DNA of 64,000 nucleotides from an uncultured Pseudomonadales bacterium (GTDB lineage Bacteria > Pseudomonadota > Gammaproteobacteria > Pseudomonadales > Azotimanducaceae): NCBI GenBank assembly GCA_938036875.1, contig CALHVX010000073.1:1-64000 (forward strand), read 5' to 3'. Positions 9,271 through 16,876 of the stretch are shown here, piece by piece. Position numbers and translations under genes: made by a program. Below the pieces are notes generated by a model, which was not told where the DNA came from, made no database searches, and was given only the letters and a program-made list of their open reading frames with translations. Every line of letters begins with the position of its first letter. Positions within the stretch are counted from its first letter, which is position 1.

Positions 9271-9676
9271 CAACCTTATCCGACTCTGCCAGGTTCTCTA
9301 TGAGTGCTAGCAGAACCTTGGAGTCAAACGGCTTTTCCAAAACAGCATCTACATCCTGGTGTGACAACTTACCCCAAATCTCATCAGACTTGCTGGCCGT
9401 TTGCATAACAATACGGCAATCTGGGTATCGTTCACGAATGGCTTTGGATACTTGGAAGCCATCTAAACCTCGCATATTAATATCCAAAACAGCCACATCG
9501 GCAGGCCAAGCTTCAAGCCCACATAAAGCACTTGCGCCGTCGGAGAAGGCTTGAACGTCATGTCCCACGTAAGATAGTCGAGTACGTAACGCACGCAGGA
9601 TGAGAGGATCGTCATCGACCAACAAAACTCGCTTGGTATCCACCAACTCGCGGAATCTAGGAACTCGCGCACCCAC
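9263..9676 (-). CDS. Single-domain response regulator
   Basis: A 137-residue protein that is essentially one receiver domain: Val-Leu-Leu-Val-Asp-Asp-Asp at about 17-23, phospho-acceptor Asp in Ala-Val-Leu-Asp-Ile-Asn-Met, and the conserved Lys in Leu-Glu-Lys-Pro-Phe. No output domain is present, so it is likely a phosphate shuttle or a protein-interaction switch. The GTG start at 9674-9676 overlaps the stop of the upstream receiver gene by one base (TAGTG), and its own stop lies inside the downstream kinase start, so translation of the operon is tightly coupled. Confidence 0.9.
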   Translation of the reverse strand: MGARVPRFRELVDTKRVLLVDDDPLILRALRTRLSYVGHDVQAFSDGASALCGLEAWPADVAVLDINMRGLDGFQVSKAIRERYPDCRIVMQTASKSDEIWGKLSHQDVDAVLEKPFDSKVLLALIENLAESDKVDG

Positions 9677-10047
9677 TAAGCGAAGTCCATCTTCACAGTG
9701 ATGGCTTCTGCTGCTTCAAGCAGCCTTTTGGTGTCTAGCGGTTTTTGAAAAAAACCAGACGCACCTTGCGCAATCGCTTTTTCGTGCAACGATGGGTGGC
9801 TGTTTGCCGTAATGAAGATGGTCGGTATGTGGCCAAAAGCCGTTTCCAAGCGTTCCGCCACAACAAAACCATCACCACCCGGCATGCTAATATCCATCAC
9901 CACCAAGTCGGGCTTGCACTGACGCGCTACGGTCATGGCCGTAATCGCATCGTAGGCGACAGACACCTCAAAGCCGTGAGCCGCAAAGCGTAGCTTTAAG
10001 GCTCTAGCAATATCTTTATCGTCTTCAACTAACAGTAGCTTAGCCAT
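9676..10047 (-). CDS. Single-domain response regulator
   Basis: A 123-residue stand-alone receiver domain: Leu-Leu-Leu-Val-Glu-Asp-Asp at 4-10, acceptor Asp in Val-Val-Met-Asp-Ile-Ser-Met-Pro, Thr in Phe-Ile-Thr-Ala-Asn, and Lys in Phe-Gln-Lys-Pro-Leu. It has no DNA-binding or enzymatic output. It sits second in a four-gene operon, 9 bp after the degenerate kinase at 10057-11223 and overlapping the next receiver gene. Together the two receivers probably relay or partition phosphate between the module's kinases. Which kinase phosphorylates it cannot be told from the sequence. Confidence 0.9.
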   Translation of the reverse strand: MAKLLLVEDDKDIARALKLRFAAHGFEVSVAYDAITAMTVARQCKPDLVVMDISMPGGDGFVVAERLETAFGHIPTIFITANSHPSLHEKAIAQGASGFFQKPLDTKRLLEAAEAITVKMDFA

Positions 10048-10056
10048 TATCTTTCC

Positions 10057-11223
10057 TTAATTTCCTTTTTTGCTGAGCTCAAGCTCAGATTCAGTCACGG
10101 CAGGTAGATCAAGCTGATAGCTCAATCCGTTATCTAGGGTTTCGGTTATAAGCCAAGGGCCAAACCGACGCCTATTCGAAAATGTTCTATTTGCTTCCGA
10201 TGTTTTTAGAGCAGTCGGCTCCGTGAACAAACTAACCTGTAACTCAGCGGCATTGCTGCCCATCGAAAGCTGGGTCGCTACGTTGATAACCTCACCAGGT
10301 TCGGCAAAAGCAATCAGGTCTTGCAGCAAGGTTCGAAACAGTTGCAGAAGCAAGATAGGGTCTGCAGAAACCAGTTGGCTTGAGACCGCTTCATCTAAGC
10401 TTAGGCTCAACTCCTGTTCAGCCGCAGAAGCATGCAAGGTAGACCAGGCTTCCGACAAAATTGGGCCCAACTCTTGTGACGTGGGCGTGGCAAAGTAGGT
10501 AGGGTTAAGTCCATTAACCCCAATAAACTGATCTACCGCCTGGCGAATTTGATCGCAAGCACCCCGAGCGTAGGCCAAGTATTTACCTTGCTCTTCACCA
10601 ATAGGACCGGCCACGCCATCAAGTACCAAAGTGACAAATTCTTGCAGCGCCGATAGCGGGGTTAGCACCGAATGCGCTGCATCAACAGAATAGGCACCAT
10701 AAGGCGTCTTCTCGCTCACCAGCGCCAAAGGCGAAGGCTGTAAGGATGCAAAACGGTCCGCGGCTTCCTCAAACAACTTTGCATCCACAGATTGCTGCAC
10801 AGTCTCAATCAAGGCAGCCGCCGTTTGCTCAGCATTGTGCGTAGATCCATCGATATAGTCTGAAGCCCCCATTCGTATGGCTAGAACCGCTTGCTGAACA
10901 GAAGGGGCCTGGGCAAGAACCACCAAAGAGGCGCCTTTAGCCTGGGGTAAAAACGCTTCAATGGTGTCAGCAAGTGAGGTGTCGTCACCAGCGTACTCCA
11001 GCAAAAAACAGCCAACATCACCCTGATCAAGCTGCTCCTGGAGCGCACGGGGATCGTTTACCTGATGCACATCAAAACGACCGAGCAATTCAGCAATCGG
11101 GCTTGGTGCTTCGATGTGTGACAGTTCAACCCCAACCCGCAGCAAGACCACCTTAGCCTTCCACAAGGCGTGCTGATGTTGCTGAGCTGGGTCAATATGG
11201 TGGCTTGCGTTCAACTGTTGCAT
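10057..11223 (-). CDS. Degenerate receiver-kinase protein (pseudokinase), module 1
   Basis: A 388-residue soluble protein with the architecture of a REC-histidine kinase but with eroded active sites. In the receiver the acceptor Asp is replaced by Glu76 (Phe-Leu-Leu-Glu-Tyr) and the acidic pair near the N-terminus is missing. A HisKA-like helix keeps His184 (Ala-Ala-His-Ser-Val-Leu-Thr-Pro-Leu). The C-terminal region aligns by position with a HATPase but has no N box, no Asp-x-Gly-x-Gly and no Gly-x-Gly-x-Gly, so ATP binding is unlikely. The segment Glu-Gln-Gly-Lys-Tyr-Leu-Ala-x-Ala-Arg-Gly recurs in the protein at 49812-50987. It is first in its operon. I infer a phosphotransfer or allosteric partner of the active kinase. 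Confidence 0.8.
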   Translation of the reverse strand: MQQLNASHHIDPAQQHQHALWKAKVVLLRVGVELSHIEAPSPIAELLGRFDVHQVNDPRALQEQLDQGDVGCFLLEYAGDDTSLADTIEAFLPQAKGASLVVLAQAPSVQQAVLAIRMGASDYIDGSTHNAEQTAAALIETVQQSVDAKLFEEAADRFASLQPSPLALVSEKTPYGAYSVDAAHSVLTPLSALQEFVTLVLDGVAGPIGEEQGKYLAYARGACDQIRQAVDQFIGVNGLNPTYFATPTSQELGPILSEAWSTLHASAAEQELSLSLDEAVSSQLVSADPILLLQLFRTLLQDLIAFAEPGEVINVATQLSMGSNAAELQVSLFTEPTALKTSEANRTFSNRRRFGPWLITETLDNGLSYQLDLPAVTESELELSKKGN

Positions 11224-11334
11224 AGATCGTTTTCTCTTTTGATTACCCTGTAATCCTAATTTTTCAAGTCTTCTAGTTCTGGAACCTCTAGCCGTTTCCG
11301 GTCAACACTCAGAACGTCTAATCGTAACGTTGGC

Positions 11335-11340
11335 TATAAT
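11335..11340 (+). promoter_or_regulatory. Candidate -10 element for the small GTPase gene
   Basis: A perfect TATAAT lies 118 bp before the GTPase start within the 234-bp divergent spacer between 11223 and 11458. No good -35 hexamer is seen 16-18 bp upstream, so this is a weak prediction. Confidence 0.3.
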
Positions 11341-11457
11341 GGCTAATTGCGCCCAATTCGCTCTAACTACTCAATAACTAATGTCCTAATAACCTACCTC
11401 GGGACACCAGACTTGCTCTAAACTAAGCGCTGAATCGGGAACTTCAGCTGCAAGCTT

Positions 11458-11967
11458 ATGAAACACATACGAGCCAAAGTTATTTTGTTGGGACGCTCCG
11501 GCGTTGGTAAAACCAGTTTGGTCAGGCGTTACATCTCCAACGAATTTTCTGAGCGACACGTGGAAACATTGGGTGTCCGTGTGGAGAAGCGAGTTGAAAC
11601 CATGGCTGATGCCAAGGTGGAGCTGATGCTTTGGGACCTGGCTGGAGATCGGGACGGCAACACTTGGGACCAAGGATTTATTGCTGGCGCTGCGGCGACC
11701 CTGTACGTGGTTGACCAGTCGGATCCCAGCAGCTTTGCAGACTTCCAGCAGTTCATCGCAGCAACTCGTGAACAAGTTAAAACACCCATCAGCCGACTGC
11801 TGCTGAATAAGTCGGACCTGACGCCAGCTGCCGAGTTGCCCGCCATGTTGGCGTCCATGGATGCCAACTCGGGGCTTGGCAAACCTCAGAACGTATCGGC
11901 TAAGCTGGGTGACAATGTCGCCCAAGTCTTCGCTGATATCGCTCAGGAACTCTGTCTTACGTCTTAA
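11458..11967 (+). CDS. Rab/Ras-like small GTPase
   Basis: A 169-residue Ras-superfamily GTPase. The G motifs are all visible: P loop Gly-Arg-Ser-Gly-Val-Gly-Lys-Thr-Ser (12-20), switch I Thr37-Leu-Gly-Val, G3 Trp-Asp-Leu-Ala-Gly (59-63), G4 Asn-Lys-Ser-Asp (117-120) and G5 Ser-Ala-Lys (147-149). The residue after the G3 Gly, the catalytic Gln in Ras and Rab, is Asp64 here. No lipidation signal is present. It lies tail to tail (2 bp) with a membrane protein of the type that accompanies such GTPases in other bacteria, and back to back with a kinase/receiver operon. A role as a signalling switch is inferred; the process it controls is unknown. Confidence 0.9.
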   Translation: MKHIRAKVILLGRSGVGKTSLVRRYISNEFSERHVETLGVRVEKRVETMADAKVELMLWDLAGDRDGNTWDQGFIAGAAATLYVVDQSDPSSFADFQQFIAATREQVKTPISRLLLNKSDLTPAAELPAMLASMDANSGLGKPQNVSAKLGDNVAQVFADIAQELCLTS

Positions 11968-11969
11968 GC

Positions 11970-13358
11970 TCATAAGACAAACAACCGACTGGAATCCACC
12001 TTCATGATCCCGGGTATAACCGAAGACTTCGCTGCTGCAAGCCAGTCCGCTGAAGCAATACCCGACAACTCCAAGGTTGCAGCGTTAACGTTCATCTGGA
12101 CACGCGACGACGGGTTTAGGGTCGCAATGGCCCGCCTTTCGATGATCTCAGAATCTAGGCTCATATAGGCTCGTAAATCCCAGGTCAAATCAAACAGCGA
12201 CTCGCGCGGCAAAGTTGCCGGATGCTCACCGTGCGGGTCCAACAGACCTGAAATATGATAAGCGGGACGTCCAAAAACGTTAACTCGCTTTATGTTGGTG
12301 ATCACCACGCCCGGTTGCTGTTCAACCATGGCCTGGTAGTCAGCAAAGACCTCTGCCCTACGATGTGTATCCCAAGACAGGGCGGCGACACCGATAAGCA
12401 AAATGGCCATAGCAGCGTAACGAGCAAAAAACCCGGGCTTTGCTAAGGTATCTTGCTCCACATCTGCCGCGCTAGGTGCTGTGAGCTTCTGTTCTACCAA
12501 ACAATCGTGCAGCAAATGTTCAACCGGGGTAAAAGGTGCCAAATCACCGTCAAAATGATCTGCGGCATCTCCAACTATGGATTGCAGCAGCTCTAGCGTT
12601 TCAATCAATAGACTGGATACATCTGCAGAGGGCGTGCCGCGAATAACAGCGGCTAACACCAATTCACCCATCACCTCTACCTTGACCATCAAAGAGCCAA
12701 CTTCAAACTGTCGGTGTTGCGTGCGATCCACAGCACCGGCTTGGCCGTCTGTCTCTTCATCAGAAACCACAAAGGCATCAGCAACAAAATGGGTAACAGC
12801 GCTCAACATGGAAGCTACCACCGCCGCATCTTTGCCGTTGTAACCTGCGCGAGAAATGTCGTTGAGCAAGGTGCCGCTAGTACGGTGAATGAGCATGACA
12901 TGCTCTACTCGGTAGCGACGAGTGTGCTGCAGTACAACATCACCAAAAGGCACCCCACTACGAAAGGCTTGCCAACGCCAACGCAAACCATCAACGGAAA
13001 AGGTTTGCCTCACACCAGATTCAATACGTTCGTTGATATCATCCATAGCTAAACGAACCATGCTGCGAATAGCAGGACCAAGCGCCGGAGCCAAGGCATC
13101 GCCAATTTTCTGAGGCTGGCGGCGCGCTGTATCCATGACACCCTCAGTAATCACCGGCGCAATGGCTGATCTGAAAGCCGGCGTATGTTCTGCCGCACGC
13201 ACCGCATCGGCTAAGGCTGCAGACAGCTGTTCGGCAAATTTACCTGCATCTTGGGGTTCCCAAAGACGCCACAGCTCTTCCCTAGAAGAACCCAACAACA
13301 TCTGAACTAGTTGGTCTAGCTCATCGTTGGAGGGTGTGTGGGCTATTGCGCGCTCCAT
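11970..13358 (-). CDS. GTPase-associated membrane protein with roadblock-like and BON-like regions
   Basis: A 462-residue protein with one membrane helix (about 310-328). The N-terminal 300 residues resemble the cytoplasmic part of the GTPase-associated OmpA-family proteins of cyanobacteria: a Leu-Leu-Gly motif near residue 22, Leu-Ala-Pro-Ala-Leu-Gly-Pro-Ala-Ile-Arg (about 88-97), Arg-Trp-Arg-Trp-Gln-Ala, and Tyr-Arg-Val-Glu-His-Val-Met-Leu-Ile-His-Arg. The last segment begins a stretch that looks like a roadblock/LC7 fold, the fold of MglB-type GTPase partners. The post-membrane part (about 340-462) has Pro-Gly-Val-Val, Ser-Gly-Leu-Leu-Asp-Pro and Leu-Glu-Leu-Ser-Gly-Ile-Ala, as in paired BON-like repeats. 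It stops where relatives carry an OmpA peptidoglycan-binding domain, which is absent here. Confidence 0.75.
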   Translation of the reverse strand: MERAIAHTPSNDELDQLVQMLLGSSREELWRLWEPQDAGKFAEQLSAALADAVRAAEHTPAFRSAIAPVITEGVMDTARRQPQKIGDALAPALGPAIRSMVRLAMDDINERIESGVRQTFSVDGLRWRWQAFRSGVPFGDVVLQHTRRYRVEHVMLIHRTSGTLLNDISRAGYNGKDAAVVASMLSAVTHFVADAFVVSDEETDGQAGAVDRTQHRQFEVGSLMVKVEVMGELVLAAVIRGTPSADVSSLLIETLELLQSIVGDAADHFDGDLAPFTPVEHLLHDCLVEQKLTAPSAADVEQDTLAKPGFFARYAAMAILLIGVAALSWDTHRRAEVFADYQAMVEQQPGVVITNIKRVNVFGRPAYHISGLLDPHGEHPATLPRESLFDLTWDLRAYMSLDSEIIERRAIATLNPSSRVQMNVNAATLELSGIASADWLAAAKSSVIPGIMKVDSSRLFVL

Positions 13359-13369
13359 ATCAGCAAACC

Positions 13370-13750
13370 TCAGTTCAGCGCTGCGCTATCCGACATACCG
13401 CTGGGTTCATCCAGGCGGCCGGCCAACTCAGAGAACAGTTCAGCGAGGTCGGACCGACCCGCTTTGCTTTCGTGCATCGCTTGATGCTGCTGGGCTAATT
13501 GTTGCTCAAGCTGTGCGATACGGTTGGTCAGAACAGCAAATTGCTGAGTGCAATGTGCTTCCATGTTCGCAACGCGTTGCTGGATCTCGGCTTGGGCCGC
13601 TTCAAGGTGCCGGGCCGCTTGCGAGTTTTGCTCAGCGAGTTGTTGCTCGAAATGCCTGACTTGGCGACCAAACAACAGCTCACGGACACTTTCTAGGGTT
13701 TCATCCGGTGCTCGGACTTCATCCTTTACGGCGGAGGTATTTGTACTCAT
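13370..13750 (-). CDS. Coiled-coil protein of the small-GTPase cassette
   Basis: A 126-residue protein of unknown function. A short N-terminal region contains Val-Arg-Glu-Leu-Leu-Phe-Gly (about 21-27), echoing the Leu-Leu-Gly motif at the N-terminus of the membrane protein downstream. The rest (about 30-100) is a long Gln/Glu/Ala-rich heptad pattern predicted to form a coiled coil, ending in an acidic tail. No signal peptide or membrane segment is present. An AAAGGA five bases before the ATG at 13748-13750 fixes the start, 15 codons inside the open frame. It precedes the membrane protein by 11 bp and is probably co-transcribed with it, so a scaffold role is inferred. Confidence 0.75.
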   Translation of the reverse strand: MSTNTSAVKDEVRAPDETLESVRELLFGRQVRHFEQQLAEQNSQAARHLEAAQAEIQQRVANMEAHCTQQFAVLTNRIAQLEQQLAQQHQAMHESKAGRSDLAELFSELAGRLDEPSGMSDSAALN

Positions 13751-14228
13751 GACAATCCTTTTTCGGTCTTCAGGCTGCGCTCTAAGCACTGCCACAGGTC
13801 GCTGTCACGTCATGCAACAGCAAAAATTGAACCAGGTGCAACACTGCACGCCAGAAAAAGGACGTTAGCACCCGTAAAACCGTCAATATGACCACTACTT
13901 CTCACTACGACCCGGGGATGGCGAGTTTTACAATTTGGATACCTTTGGACTAAACCGGCGAGTTATCGACACCAACCAGACTGGTTAGCATCGCGGGAGA
14001 CGGGTTTGGGGATGTCACGACCTCTGTCGCTAACGGGAATTCGCGGGCAAACGATCTGACAAAAACGACGTTTGAGGAAGGTTGTTAGCAGGCAGCCTGA
14101 ATTTTCTAACAGCTACCCTTCCTAAACAGGGTTCTCATGACTTAGCTGGGTCACTACCGCACGAACCCGATAATCTTCCAACGGATCATTTAAGCCAGCC
14201 GGTCGCGAACCGGCAGCGCTTGAATTAT
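13751..14228. other. Intergenic region of 478 bp without a convincing gene
   Basis: No open frame here looks like coding sequence on either strand. It should contain the promoter of the coiled-coil/membrane-protein operon on the minus strand. A 6-bp hairpin (GCCGGT at 14198-14203, ACCGGC at 14209-14214, five-base loop) lies 15 bp past the SDR stop but lacks a T tract, so it is at most a weak terminator. No tRNA was found. Confidence 0.5.
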
Positions 14229-14927
14229 TTATGGTCGCATCTGCGGCCGCAACACAATCTCGGTTGGGCAGCAATACGCCGATGCTGATAGTACATATTC
14301 AACGCTGGCCGCAATATCTTGAGGCTGGATCATTTTGTTTCCCTGCATCCCCATGTTTTGCGTTAGCTCTGTCTCGACAAACCCCGGCATGATTGTTGAT
14401 ACCTTAATGCCATGCTCACGAACATCTTCATACATACAGCCGGTAAAACCATTCAATGCATGTTTGGTGGCACTATAGATCGCGCCACCGGCATTGGTAT
14501 TGCGACCACTAAGCGACGAAATATTGATGATGGTGCCACTGCGCCTGCTGACCATGCCAGGCAAGAGGTGGCGGGACAGATACACCACCGCATTGAAGTT
14601 CACATCCATAATGTCTCGCCAAACGGCTAGGTCAGCCTCTTGCACGGCCTGCTGGCTGGCAGCTCCGGCATTGTTGATCAGCACGTCTATGGCACCAAAG
14701 CTCGCAAGCGCTGCCTTGACGGCTTCATCCATAAAGGCTTCGTCACCCAGCTCACCAGCAAAACACTCAACCGTCACTGCCTGGGCTCTGCACTCTTGAG
14801 CCACCTCCTCCAGCAACTCCTGATTGCGTGCCAGCAAGAAAAGGTTGTAACCCATGTGTGCTAACTTCAACGCTATAGCGCGACCGATGCCGCGGTTAGC
14901 TCCAGTAACAAAAGCAGTCTTAGACAT
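14229..14927 (-). CDS. Short-chain dehydrogenase/reductase
   Basis: A 232-residue classical SDR. It has the NAD(P)-binding Thr-Gly-Ala-Asn-Arg-Gly-Ile-Gly (8-15), Asn-Asn-Ala-Gly (about 86-89), the catalytic Ser in Ile-Ser-Ser-Leu-Ser and the Tyr-Ser-Ala-Thr-Lys pair. An Arg right after the second Gly of the cofactor loop and Ala-Arg-Asn after beta-2 suggest NADPH, tentatively. The substrate is unknown. The start is supported by GGAG five bases upstream. It lies 44 bp after the CmcJ-like oxygenase on the same strand, so a shared role on an oxidised small molecule is possible. Confidence 0.9.
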   Translation of the reverse strand: MSKTAFVTGANRGIGRAIALKLAHMGYNLFLLARNQELLEEVAQECRAQAVTVECFAGELGDEAFMDEAVKAALASFGAIDVLINNAGAASQQAVQEADLAVWRDIMDVNFNAVVYLSRHLLPGMVSRRSGTIINISSLSGRNTNAGGAIYSATKHALNGFTGCMYEDVREHGIKVSTIMPGFVETELTQNMGMQGNKMIQPQDIAASVEYVLSASAYCCPTEIVLRPQMRP

Positions 14928-14971
14928 GGTGACTCCGAACTAAGCACAAAGGTGAAACAAGCAATGCAACG

Positions 14972-15973
14972 CTAGTCATAGATAACAATGCAACGAACCT
15001 CAATACTCCAACGATCCGGCGCATCATCAGGAGTCGACAGATCGGTAAAAGCGCTATGAAAACTGAAGGTACAGGGACCCATAGATTGTTCAGAATCCGC
15101 GCGCGCACCGTTGGACTGAGCCATCAAACCTTGGGAATCCCATTGTTTTAACAGCAAGGGTTCATCCCGCGTCATCTCTGGGTAAAAATAGAATTGGTGA
15201 TTGCTCTGGTGCTTGGCAAAGTAGTTTTCGCCAATGCGATCGTGATAGTGAATCTCAAAAGTGACAAGGTCATTGGGATCAACCGTCTGTCCATCACACA
15301 TGGCCAATGGATTCGTTTGCACCGGCTCTTCAACAATATTGCGCCATAGGTTAATAATGGCAAAGCGACCACCTTCCGCCAAGGAACGTTCCACCATTTG
15401 CTGAGTCAAGAGTGATGACCCAGAAGGCAAGACCGAATGTAAGGTGTCATTCACTTTGGGTGGCAATGCGAGATCACGTACCCGTTGCGGTGCGCTGACC
15501 AGCGTGTAATCGCCATGCACGATCTTTGCTGGGCCCTGAACTTGTTGGCCACCCTGAATTTTTTGCTTGTTAGACTTACCCACCGCTGAACGAATGTTGT
15601 GGTCGAAGGCAAACACCGTTTTGGCACCGGTTGACGCCGCAACCAACTCAGCACACTGTGGATAATACTCTTGGGTCACTTGATGGTGATCGTGAAAATC
15701 CAAGACTTTGTTCGCCAAGGGTTCGTCGAGCAACTCAAAGCCATTGATCTCGCAGCTTTTCGCCTGAGAACCGGTGAACAACCGCGCGTTGAAAACCTCT
15801 AGCTCGTAGCTATGGGTGTTAACCCCAACCATGCCAGCATCGCTGCCATCAAGATCACGCTTAGCTAGGACCTTGCCATTGCGGAACAAGGACGGCTCAG
15901 CCGTTTTATCTAAATAGTTGAATTGACCGGTCCTTGCGCTATCCGTTGGCATGCTGACCTGAGGCTTGCTCAT
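14972..15973 (-). CDS. CmcJ/NvfI-family oxidoreductase (methyltransferase-like hydroxylase/desaturase)
   Basis: A 333-residue protein with the signature pattern of the CmcJ/NvfI family: Val-Phe-Ala-Phe-Asp-His-Asn-Ile-Arg (about 140), Val-His-Gly-Asp-Tyr-Thr (about 172), Ile-Asn-Leu-Trp-Arg-Asn-Ile (about 228), Pro-Leu-Ala-Met-Cys-Asp, and a late Tyr-Phe-Tyr-Pro-Glu-Met-Thr-x-Asp-Glu. The last segment leads to an Arg-Trp-Ser-Ile-Glu-Val-Arg end. The His-x-Asp in Val-His-Gly-Asp fits a non-haem iron, 2-oxoglutarate-type site. Family members in fungi and actinobacteria hydroxylate or desaturate secondary metabolites (cephamycin, aspergillic acid and meroterpenoid pathways). The bacterial substrate here is unknown. 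A strong GGAGAG precedes the ATG. Confidence 0.85.
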   Translation of the reverse strand: MSKPQVSMPTDSARTGQFNYLDKTAEPSLFRNGKVLAKRDLDGSDAGMVGVNTHSYELEVFNARLFTGSQAKSCEINGFELLDEPLANKVLDFHDHHQVTQEYYPQCAELVAASTGAKTVFAFDHNIRSAVGKSNKQKIQGGQQVQGPAKIVHGDYTLVSAPQRVRDLALPPKVNDTLHSVLPSGSSLLTQQMVERSLAEGGRFAIINLWRNIVEEPVQTNPLAMCDGQTVDPNDLVTFEIHYHDRIGENYFAKHQSNHQFYFYPEMTRDEPLLLKQWDSQGLMAQSNGARADSEQSMGPCTFSFHSAFTDLSTPDDAPDRWSIEVRCIVIYD

Positions 15974-16013
15974 TGTTACTCTCCGTTAATGCGAAACAAG
16001 GTTTGCCAAGGTG

Positions 16014-16658
16014 TTAGGTTAACGGATTCACAACAAAGCCTTCATCTATGTTGGTTGCCTTCCAGGCAGGCAGCTGCTCAACATTTTTTGTCATCCAGCG
16101 TACTAAGTGAGGAAAACCATCTAAAGGTAGACCCGACCAGGCATGCAAATGCATCGGGGCAGCCACTGCTATATCAGCAATGGTAGGACTATCGCCACAC
16201 AACCATTCAGTGGAGGCCAACCGATCATTCAAGATGCCGGCGCGTAGCGCAAAATTCTCAGCCTCATTGTCTAAAGCCGACTGATCCGTTTCCTCACCCA
16301 ACATCGGTTTGCCGCAGTTTTCTACTAAGTACAGGTAGCAAGTAGGCATCCAGGCAGAAGATTCCCACAACAACCAACGGTTGATGTCTGCGCGTGCTGC
16401 TGGATCGGTAGGGTAGAAGGCCGTCTTGTTATGCTTTTCAGCCGCATACTGGAGTATTGCATTGGATTCCCACAAGATCAGCTCACCATCTCTGAGAGCT
16501 GGCAGTGTACCGTTTGGATTGATGTTTAAATATGCTTCTGCTTTGTGTTCACCAGCGAAAAACCCAACAGGGACTAGGGAATAATCAATTCCCAAGAGTT
16601 GTAAACCTGCCAATACTTTACGGCAGTTGATGGTTACGGGGTCAGCATATATTTCCAT
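16014..16658 (-). CDS. Glutathione S-transferase
   Basis: A 214-residue cytosolic GST. The thioredoxin-like N-terminal domain has Ile-Asn-Cys-Arg-Lys-Val-Leu, a cis-Pro segment (Asn-Gly-Thr-Leu-Pro-Ala-Leu) and the glutathione-binding Glu-Ser-Asn-Ala-Ile (about 63-67). The all-helical C-terminal domain follows, with the N-capping Thr-Ile-Ala-Asp-Ile (about 158). The Cys12 position suggests a beta- or nu-like class, uncertain. It lies 40 bp upstream of the CmcJ-like gene on the same strand with GAGAGG before the ATG, so the GST, oxygenase and SDR may form one operon. Confidence 0.9.
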   Translation of the reverse strand: MEIYADPVTINCRKVLAGLQLLGIDYSLVPVGFFAGEHKAEAYLNINPNGTLPALRDGELILWESNAILQYAAEKHNKTAFYPTDPAARADINRWLLWESSAWMPTCYLYLVENCGKPMLGEETDQSALDNEAENFALRAGILNDRLASTEWLCGDSPTIADIAVAAPMHLHAWSGLPLDGFPHLVRWMTKNVEQLPAWKATNIDEGFVVNPLT

Positions 16659-16876
16659 GGAGCCTCTCTAAGTCGGTTCCTGCACTCTGTCTGCAGGGAG
16701 TTCAATACGATTTCATCCACTTGATTCGTTTGGGACATGCATTGACAAGCAAGAACCCAGGCTATCAAACCTGCGAAACAACACTACTTTCAAGCATCAC
16801 CATAAAGTACCATAAAGTTTACAATCGCTGCTGCCTATAACTGTCGCGGTTAACTCAAGTAAGCAATGCCTACAAG

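Noticed and set aside
11386-11973. A long minus-strand open frame across the GTPase gene
   Set aside because: It is antisense to a gene with all G motifs and has no family-like composition.
14198-14214. A rho-independent terminator after the SDR gene
   Set aside because: The stem is only 6 bp and no T tract follows.
16742-16768. A sigma-70 promoter (TTGACA ... TATCAA) before the VOC gene
   Set aside because: The spacing is 15 bp and the -10 match is poor.
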